NCBI GenBank assembly: GCA_017646225.1
Contig: JAGCMZ010000239.1
Location: forward strand, 1-8,692
Length of the DNA: 8,692 bases
Direction: 5' to 3'
Source: Paludibacteraceae bacterium
GTDB taxonomy: Bacteria > Bacteroidota > Bacteroidia > Bacteroidales > Paludibacteraceae
Shown: piece after piece, positions 1 to 4,985 of the stretch
Position numbering within the stretch: the first letter of the stretch is position 1
How the letters are laid out: every line of letters starts with the position of its first letter
Program-made: the position numbers and the translations under genes
Notes under the pieces: model-generated
The model's input: the letters and a program-made list of their open reading frames with translations, nothing else
The model's database searches: none
Told to the model about the DNA's origin: nothing

Positions 1-463
1 ATTGCGCATCAAGGTTATTCATGTAATCGTCACGATAGGTTTTGGCCAATATGGATGCTGCCGCAATGGACTGATACGTAGCATCGCCTTTTACCACACA
101 GGTATAAGGAATGGTAAGGGTTGTCTTGAAACGATTTCCATCTACCAACAGGTGTTGCGGTTGTACTTTTAGCTGTTCCAAAGCTCGATGCATGGCCAAA
201 AAAGAAGCATTCAAGATGTTAATTTTATCGATTTCATCGGGCATTACCATGCCTACCCCCCAGGCTATGGCTTGCCATTCTATAATGGGACGCAGTTGAT
301 AGCGTTTTGCCTCGGATAGCTGCTTGGAATCGTTTAATAGTTCATTATTAAAATCGGGCGGCAAAATAACGGCTGCGGCAAAGACAGGTCCTGCCAAGCA
401 ACCACGACCAGCCTCGTCTAAACCACATTCCAAAAGGTTCTTATGTAAGTAAGGTTGCAACAT
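1..463 (-). CDS. rnhB: Ribonuclease HII, C-terminal end cut off by window edge
   Basis: RNase HII cuts the RNA strand of RNA/DNA hybrids and removes misincorporated ribonucleotides from DNA in the cytoplasm. I translated this gene directly: 154 residues are visible of a family usually near 200, so roughly the last quarter is missing off the left edge. The fold's acidic catalytic residues are visible: D16 and E17 in the GLDEAGRG motif (residues 14-21), D108 in LLVDGN, and D145 in the conserved stretch [14 protein letters not shown] (132-145). The ATG at 461-463 begins MLQPYL, the usual short lead-in before the first motif. It follows the stop of the upstream cyclase gene by 13 bases, so it is probably the fourth or a later gene of the lysE-type operon. 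No Shine-Dalgarno sequence is seen, which is normal for this phylum. Identification is very secure. Confidence 0.96.
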   Translation of the reverse strand, partial: MLQPYLHKNLLECGLDEAGRGCLAGPVFAAAVILPPDFNNELLNDSKQLSEAKRYQLRPIIEWQAIAWGVGMVMPDEIDKINILNASFLAMHRALEQLKVQPQHLLVDGNRFKTTLTIPYTCVVKGDATYQSIAAASILAKTYRDDYMNNLDAQ

Positions 464-476
464 GTTGCGTTACTAA

Positions 477-1451
477 TTATCTGGATTCATAAAGGATATG
501 GGTAATGACATTTCCCACGGCATACAAGGTATTTTTGTCGATATTTTCGAGCACATCGTTTGTTGTATGCCAGGTATCGGGGAATCCAACTCCTTCGCGG
601 TAGTGAATGATATCAATACAAGGTATTTTTGCCAGTAGGTTAACGTAATAATGATCGTCGATGATACCGCCTCCTTGGGTAGGAACGAACACATTTCCAT
701 GCCCCAATTGCGCAGCTCTATCCCATACAAAATTGGCAATATCAGGCGCAAAATGCATAGAAACCTGATCTTTGGCAAACACTGGATTTTTACCTCCTAC
801 CATATCCAATAAAATACCAAATTTAGCATTGTATGGACTTACGTGAGGGTTCATTGCCCAATACTGAGAACCTAAGCAGAAAGAGTTCTCTACATCGCCA
901 TGCCCATAATCTTCGGCATCGAACAAGATGATATCTAATCCCACATGGGGTTGTTGGAGGGACACCAAACGGGCAACCTCTAACAAAACAGCCACACCAC
1001 TGGCTCCGTCGTTAGCACCCATTACAGGTTGGTTGCGGTTGGATACAATTGTATCTTCGTCGCAAATATGTCTAGAATCCCAATGTGCACAAAAAAACAA
1101 GCGGTTCTGACTAGCGGGATTCCAAGAGGCAATGATATTACGGGCATTCAATACCGTACCATCGTAAGCGCGCAAGTTGGCGTACTGGTTTATTACTTGG
1201 GCGCCATAACGTTCTAACGTTGCTACCAAATAATCACCACACAAACGATGCGCTTCTGAATTGGGTACACGAGCGCCAAAATCGGTTTGCGCTTTTATAA
1301 AAGCATAGCTGCTGTCTGCGCAGAAAGCAGGCACAACTGGCATATCGGCTTGCTCAGTTTGGGTTTGCTCCGATGCATTGGATTGGCATGCTAATAAGCT
1401 ACAGCCCATCAAAATACCAATAAAAAACGTTATAAGGTTCTTTCTTTCCAT
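477..1451 (-). CDS. Type II glutaminyl-peptide cyclotransferase-like lipoprotein (M28 fold)
   Basis: Probably converts N-terminal glutamine of exported proteins to pyroglutamate at the periplasmic side of the membrane. The 324 residues start with a lipoprotein signal (charged start, hydrophobic 7-20, lipobox LLAC with Cys22). No acidic surface-export signal follows the Cys, so I infer it faces the periplasm. The M28 metal positions are all present: H123 and D125 (AHWDSR), D148 (GANDGAS), E180-D181 (DAED), D216 (LLDMVGG) and H295. By analogy with animal glutaminyl cyclase, D148, D181 and H295 would hold a single zinc and E180 would be the catalytic acid. Features that favour cyclase over aminopeptidase are W294 beside H295 (FPDTWHT), GGKNPVF (219-225) and IDDHYYVN (264-271). 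The start overlaps the end of the upstream glycosyltransferase by 22 bases, implying coupled translation. The alternative is an M28 aminopeptidase. Confidence 0.86.
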   Translation of the reverse strand: MERKNLITFFIGILMGCSLLACQSNASEQTQTEQADMPVVPAFCADSSYAFIKAQTDFGARVPNSEAHRLCGDYLVATLERYGAQVINQYANLRAYDGTVLNARNIIASWNPASQNRLFFCAHWDSRHICDEDTIVSNRNQPVMGANDGASGVAVLLEVARLVSLQQPHVGLDIILFDAEDYGHGDVENSFCLGSQYWAMNPHVSPYNAKFGILLDMVGGKNPVFAKDQVSMHFAPDIANFVWDRAAQLGHGNVFVPTQGGGIIDDHYYVNLLAKIPCIDIIHYREGVGFPDTWHTTNDVLENIDKNTLYAVGNVITHILYESR

Positions 1452-2503
1452 TGATTAGGGAAAAATGTTAATAATAAGACAAGTATTACATAAAATGGAT
1501 ACACAACGGCCACAAGGGGATAGTACAGCATGCTTGCAACACTTTTATGATACCCAGCTACACTACCAATTAGGCCTGCATCGACTACAAATTTAAGCAA
1601 AAAAACAAGAAAGAAAAGAGGATACCATGCACCCACTAGCAACGAAACAAGGCAAGCCACCTGTGTAAATGCAACCATACCTGCAACAAAACAAATTCCT
1701 GCATCCGTATAACGAGGCGCTTTGGATGCCCATCTAGCACGTTGTGACAAGAACTGGCCAAATGTTTCACATCCGATAATCTGCACCGTTGCATCGGCCG
1801 TTTTTAGGGATACTATCTTCCCTTTTAGACGTTTAGTAGCTTCTAATAAGAACATATCATCGCCCGATGGCACATTGGGGTGCAAATAAGGCAGACATTG
1901 TATATACCAAGTCTTAGAAAAAGCCAAATTGGCACCGCTGCATAGGATAGGAGCACCCACTTGCGCACTACCATGCGTGGTACCTTCTAGGCTAAAATAA
2001 TCGATGCGTTGAAAAATAGTTCCTGTGCGCATTGCAACAGGGCCAATGAGCAGTTGAGCAGCGGTTTGCCCATAAGCATTTACCATAGAAGCCAGCCAGG
2101 TAGAAGGCAAGACAACATCGGCATCGGTCGTTAAAATCAAATCCGATTTTGCTTGGTTAATTCCTTGCCGCAAGGCTGCTTTTTTGCCCATTCCATCGGA
2201 ATTTATCCACGTAAAACGATTATCAGAAAACAAGGTAAAAACAGCCTCGCTATCATCGTCCGAATGATCGTTTACCAATAACACCTCAAAATTTGGATAA
2301 GTTTGTTGTTGCAACGATTGCATCAATGCAGGCAAATGGGCAGATTCGTTGCGCAAAGCTATCACTACGGTTACCAAAGGGGTGGATACTGTTTTATGAG
2401 CAGCAGTTGGAATCTTTTTTTTGTGCCAACCATACGTATAGGCCAAGATATACCCAGCATATACACTTACTATCAAAAAACAAACAAGGAAGAAATAAAG
2501 CAT
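1430..2503 (-). CDS. Family 2 membrane glycosyltransferase
   Basis: An inner-membrane glycosyltransferase of the GT2 (GT-A) fold that transfers sugar from a nucleotide donor; the acceptor cannot be told from sequence. In 357 residues I see an N-terminal membrane helix (about 1-23), a cytoplasmic catalytic domain (about 42-262) and about three membrane helices near 268-290, 293-314 and 324-347. Catalytic signatures are VVIALRNE (46-53), ND 78-79, the DAD metal motif (D127, D129), SGDD (213-216, with the likely base) and QRARW (254-258), the Q-x-x-R-W signature found in processive synthases and related enzymes. Its ATG shares a TAATG with the upstream transporter stop, and its last 22 bases overlap the cyclase gene. 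An envelope polysaccharide or glycolipid role is inferred from the topology and neighbours only. Confidence 0.88.
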   Translation of the reverse strand: MLYFFLVCFLIVSVYAGYILAYTYGWHKKKIPTAAHKTVSTPLVTVVIALRNESAHLPALMQSLQQQTYPNFEVLLVNDHSDDDSEAVFTLFSDNRFTWINSDGMGKKAALRQGINQAKSDLILTTDADVVLPSTWLASMVNAYGQTAAQLLIGPVAMRTGTIFQRIDYFSLEGTTHGSAQVGAPILCSGANLAFSKTWYIQCLPYLHPNVPSGDDMFLLEATKRLKGKIVSLKTADATVQIIGCETFGQFLSQRARWASKAPRYTDAGICFVAGMVAFTQVACLVSLLVGAWYPLFFLVFLLKFVVDAGLIGSVAGYHKSVASMLYYPLVAVVYPFYVILVLLLTFFPNQWKERTL

Positions 2504-2505
2504 TA
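2501..2505 (-). promoter_or_regulatory. TAATG stop/start overlap (translational coupling site)
   Basis: On the minus strand the TAA that ends the LysE-type gene (2503-2505) shares its last A with the ATG of the glycosyltransferase (2501-2503). No separate ribosome-binding site stands out, so ribosome re-initiation is the likely way the second gene is translated. The overlap also fixes the glycosyltransferase start. Confidence 0.8.
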
Positions 2506-3135
2506 TACGACAAGTCCAAAGAAGCTACCTATCAATCCGAATAATGCCAAAACGGCTATCAGAATACCCGTTATTTTGTTCAATAGCCAAAGACCCCTAA
2601 AATTGAATCGTTTTTTAAAGATGCTGGCAATAAACGTTAAGAAGAACCACCAAAGGGCTGCACCACAAAAAATAGAAATAATACCTACAGCTACGTAGAA
2701 AGGAGAAGTTACACCGGTTAAGAAACTAAAATGAGCAAACAAACCAATGAACAAGAATATCATAAGAGGGTTACTCAAGGTTAGCAAGAACGCCGTTAAA
2801 TATTCTTGCCAGTACGAGGTTTTACCGTCTTGTTGTTTACGAATAGAAGAAGCAGGGTTTTGGAAGAAAATATACAAGCCAAACAACATCATAATGGCAC
2901 TTCCGGCTATCTGAATAATAAGCTGATGCGCCTCTATAAACGACATGACCATGGTTAAGCCCAACAAAGCCAGCGATGCATACAAAGTATCGGATGTGGC
3001 AGCCCCTAAACCTGAAAAAAATCCATGCCAGTGGCCTTTCTGCAAGGTTCGTTGGATGCACAAAATAGCGATTGGACCTACCGGAATGGAGGTACAAATG
3101 CCTATTAAAATTCCTTCTATGATGCATTCTAACAT
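2503..3135 (-). CDS. LysE/RhtB-family small-molecule exporter
   Basis: A polytopic inner-membrane protein of the LysE/RhtB superfamily, whose known members export amino acids and their derivatives. The substrate here is not determinable. At 210 residues it is the normal family size. Six hydrophobic segments lie near 5-27, 39-62, 71-92, 113-135, 145-172 and 184-208. The family hallmark is PVGPIAILCIQRTL (18-31), followed by the glycine-rich GFFSGLGAATSDTLYA (38-53). A second conserved loop, LTLSNPLMI (118-126), sits at the start of the fourth segment. The ATG at 3133-3135 is the only sensible start, because the first helix begins at once. It is the first gene of the operon and reads leftward from the divergent promoter region shared with lpxH. 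The family is secure; any link between its cargo and the glycosyltransferase or cyclase is speculation. Confidence 0.9.
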   Translation of the reverse strand: MLECIIEGILIGICTSIPVGPIAILCIQRTLQKGHWHGFFSGLGAATSDTLYASLALLGLTMVMSFIEAHQLIIQIAGSAIMMLFGLYIFFQNPASSIRKQQDGKTSYWQEYLTAFLLTLSNPLMIFLFIGLFAHFSFLTGVTSPFYVAVGIISIFCGAALWWFFLTFIASIFKKRFNFRGLWLLNKITGILIAVLALFGLIGSFFGLVV

Positions 3136-3169
3136 ACTGCAAATATCTTACTTTTTTTTCGGTTTTCTA

Positions 3170-3177
3170 CAAAAATA
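3170..3177 (-). promoter_or_regulatory. Candidate -7 box for the lysE-type operon
   Basis: Read on the minus strand this is TATTTTTG, an exact match to the Bacteroidota -7 consensus TAnnTTTG. It would place a transcript start near 3163, about 28 bases before the lysE-type ATG at 3135. A second near match, GATATTTG, lies only a few bases before that ATG and would give an almost leaderless message. No clear TTTG -33 element is seen at the expected spacing, so the call rests on the -7 box alone. Confidence 0.5.
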
Positions 3178-3190
3178 AGAGATTTTCTGC

Positions 3191-3198
3191 TACATTTG
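3191..3198 (+). promoter_or_regulatory. lpxH: Candidate -7 box for lpxH
   Basis: TACATTTG matches the Bacteroidota consensus TAnnTTTG exactly. Transcription would begin near 3205, leaving a leader of about 55 bases, rich in A and T and without a Shine-Dalgarno sequence, before the lpxH ATG at 3259. The -33 position would fall on or next to the opposing -7 box at 3170-3177. A clean TTTG -33 element is not visible. Confidence 0.55.
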
Positions 3199-3258
3199 TG
3201 GAAAATATATCCTAACACTCTTTTTACCAAAACATTGCAACCTTCATAAACATCAATT

Positions 3259-4023
3259 ATGACCGCCAAAAAAGTATATTTTCTATCGGACGTGCATTTG
3301 GGGGCGTGTGCCTTTGACAATGACAGACAGCGCGAAGCAAAACTTGTTTCGTGGCTTACCGCTATTCAAGACACCGCATCGGATATTTATTTATTGGGCG
3401 ATATTTTTGATTTTTGGTACGAGTACAAATACATTGTTCCCAAAGGATTTGTTCGATTGTTGGGTAAACTTGCCGAGTTATCGGACAAAGGAGTAAAACT
3501 ACACTTTTTTATAGGCAACCACGATATTTGGGTAGGGAACTATTTTGAAAAGGAATTGGGCATGAAGGTTTACCTAAACGATACCCTTGTAGACATAAAT
3601 GGGAAACGTTTTTACCTGGCGCACGGACATAGAACCGGTTATCGCCCACCCATCTTAAAATTAATGCATGCTGTTTTTCATTCTAAGTGTGTAAGACGCA
3701 TGTATAACATTATACACCCCACCATTAACTACGCATTTGGTTTGCGATGGTCTAAAAACAATCGCTTGCACAAACACAAACAAGAGGAAGCTCAGTATTT
3801 GGGTGAGGACAAAGAATTCTTGGTTCAATTTGCCAAAAAATACGCACAAAACAATCCTGTTGACTTTTTTGTGTTTGGCCATCGACACGTGATGCTCGAT
3901 TTGCAAATTACACCACAAAGCAGGGTGGTTTATTTAGGAGATTGGATTAGTCATTTTTCGTATGCCGTATTGGACGAAGACGGACTACGTCTTGAAATGC
4001 TAGAAGATACTACACCACAATAA
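3259..4023 (+). CDS. lpxH: UDP-2,3-diacylglucosamine diphosphatase (lipid A pathway)
   Basis: Cleaves UDP-2,3-diacylglucosamine to lipid X (2,3-diacylglucosamine 1-phosphate) and UMP, the fourth step of lipid A synthesis, at the inner membrane's cytoplasmic face. It is a calcineurin-like metallophosphoesterase of 254 residues, close to family length. All expected metal ligands are seen: D11 and H13 (SDVHLG), D48 (LGDIFDFW), N87-H88 (GNHD), H122, and H208/H210 (GHRH). The stretch LGDIFDFWYEYKYIVP (46-61), with its aromatic run, separates LpxH from generic phosphoesterases. Residues 131-172, basic with several aromatics, look like the lipid-binding insertion. One oddity is that the usual HGD motif reads H122-G-H124. 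The ATG at 3259 leads straight into the first strand. It is transcribed alone, and its last 14 bases overlap the end of the opposing folate gene. Confidence 0.93.
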   Translation: MTAKKVYFLSDVHLGACAFDNDRQREAKLVSWLTAIQDTASDIYLLGDIFDFWYEYKYIVPKGFVRLLGKLAELSDKGVKLHFFIGNHDIWVGNYFEKELGMKVYLNDTLVDINGKRFYLAHGHRTGYRPPILKLMHAVFHSKCVRRMYNIIHPTINYAFGLRWSKNNRLHKHKQEEAQYLGEDKEFLVQFAKKYAQNNPVDFFVFGHRHVMLDLQITPQSRVVYLGDWISHFSYAVLDEDGLRLEMLEDTTPQ

Positions 4024-4552
4024 TTTCGTTGAGCACTTTATCGTGCTCCTCTACTGGGATGGACAAGTAGCTTTGTTCTGCATAACCAACCCCTATGGTA
4101 TAAGCAGTAGCATTGGTCAACAACTTGTCGTAATAGCCCTTTCCACGTCCCATGCGGTTACCATGAACATCAAAAGCCACACCTGGAACGATGATTAAGT
4201 CCATTTCTGAAGCTGAATAGGTTGTTGCACCTTGGGGTTCGTTGATAGAGAAGGCGCCCACGGCCATTTGGGTGGCATTGTAGGGTTTGATAAGAAGGAT
4301 ATCGTCTTTAACTACGGGCAGATACACCTGTTTGCCCACAGCAAGGGCGTGTTCTATAAGCGGAAGGGTATTGATTTCGTCGGGAAGCGACCAAAAAAGC
4401 ATGATGCGTTGCGCCTGCTGAAATGCTGGATGGGCAAACACCTTTTGAAGCAAAGCCGTTGCCCTTTTTTCTTTTTCGATGGCCGATAAAGTCGCCACGC
4501 GCATTTTAACCATGCGACGCAATTGCTTTTTCTTATCGGAAATAGTTTGCAT
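4010..4552 (-). CDS. 5-formyltetrahydrofolate cyclo-ligase
   Basis: Converts 5-formyltetrahydrofolate to 5,10-methenyltetrahydrofolate using ATP, returning a folate storage or side product to one-carbon metabolism in the cytoplasm. With the start chosen here it is 180 residues, the usual family size. Signatures are a basic N-terminal helix (K7-R12), SLPDEINT (55-62), the SINEP motif (102-106), and the strongly conserved block VPGVAFD (122-128) plus G131, R133, G135-R-G-K-G139 and YYD (140-142), which binds ATP phosphates. I chose the ATG at 4550-4552, seven bases after the tsaE stop. A TTG six codons further upstream (4568-4570) is in frame but overlaps tsaE and adds no conserved residues. 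It is the last gene of the parC-tsaE operon; its TAG stop lies inside the end of lpxH. The symbols fau, ygfA and fthC are all in use, so none is assigned. Confidence 0.93.
   Translation of the reverse strand: MQTISDKKKQLRRMVKMRVATLSAIEKEKRATALLQKVFAHPAFQQAQRIMLFWSLPDEINTLPLIEHALAVGKQVYLPVVKDDILLIKPYNATQMAVGAFSINEPQGATTYSASEMDLIIVPGVAFDVHGNRMGRGKGYYDKLLTNATAYTIGVGYAEQSYLSIPVEEHDKVLNEIIVV
4031..4048. other. Perfect 6-bp inverted repeat after lpxH stop
   Basis: GAGCAC (4031-4036) and GTGCTC (4043-4048) form a perfect six-base-pair stem around a six-base loop, starting seven bases past the lpxH stop. It lies inside the 3' coding end of the convergent folate gene, where it encodes EHDKVL. No run of T follows on the plus strand, so it is not a standard intrinsic terminator. 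It might still stabilise or help end the lpxH transcript. Confidence 0.35.
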
Positions 4553-4559
4553 CGTTACC

Positions 4560-4982
4560 TTACAAGTCAAAAGTAAGTAATCTACTGCCGTCTGCCTGCT
4601 CTACTAAGTGAATGCGCAAGGTTTCATCTGGCAATAATTCCTCTACCAATTCGGGCCATTCCATCAAGCAAAAACAACCACTGTCCAAGTAATTATCAAA
4701 GCCCAAATCGAACAATTCTGCTTGTTTTTTGATGCGGTAAAAATCAAAGTGGTATACCGCCTCGCCTTGAGCATCGGTATATTCGTTTACAATGGCAAAA
4801 GTAGGACTATTTACCACATCCTGTACACCCATTGCCTCGCACAAGGCTTTAACAAAAGTTGTTTTACCAACCCCCATGGCTCCATAAAAGGCCAACAGTT
4901 TGGCATTGCCAATGGTTTGTAGAAATGCTGCTGCCGCCTGAGGCAACGATTGGGTATTGGGAATGTGTATTTGGTGTGTCAT
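4560..4982 (-). CDS. tsaE: tRNA t6A biosynthesis ATPase TsaE
   Basis: The ATPase partner of the TsaD/TsaB complex that puts threonylcarbamoyl on adenosine 37 of ANN-decoding tRNAs; it acts in the cytoplasm and its ATP turnover resets the complex. The 140 residues match the family's small size. I see the Walker A loop GAMGVGKTT (34-42), the SPTF motif (59-62) in the switch region, HFDFYR (78-83) with the Walker B-type D80, and MEWPE (107-111) with E108. The ATG at 4980-4982 comes three bases after the parC stop, and the stop is seven bases before the ATG of the folate gene. All three genes therefore probably share one message. tsaD and tsaB are not in this window, so the pairing with parC and the folate gene looks like shared expression, not shared function. 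Confidence 0.95.
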   Translation of the reverse strand: MTHQIHIPNTQSLPQAAAAFLQTIGNAKLLAFYGAMGVGKTTFVKALCEAMGVQDVVNSPTFAIVNEYTDAQGEAVYHFDFYRIKKQAELFDLGFDNYLDSGCFCLMEWPELVEELLPDETLRIHLVEQADGSRLLTFDL

Positions 4983-4985
4983 TGC

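Noticed and set aside
473..778. Minus-strand 101-residue reading frame within the cyclase gene
   Set aside because: It is an alternative-frame shadow of the well-supported lipoprotein cyclase, with no recognisable motif.
2303..2698. Plus-strand 131-residue frame across the glycosyltransferase/transporter junction
   Set aside because: It is antisense to two strongly supported genes and shows no domain features.
3259..4023. Generic metallophosphoesterase instead of LpxH, suggested by the HGH motif
   Set aside because: The GDIFDFW segment with following aromatics, the basic lipid-binding insertion and the length all fit LpxH better.
4031..4048. Intrinsic terminator for lpxH
   Set aside because: The stem is short and no T-run follows on the plus strand, so it is kept only as an inverted repeat.
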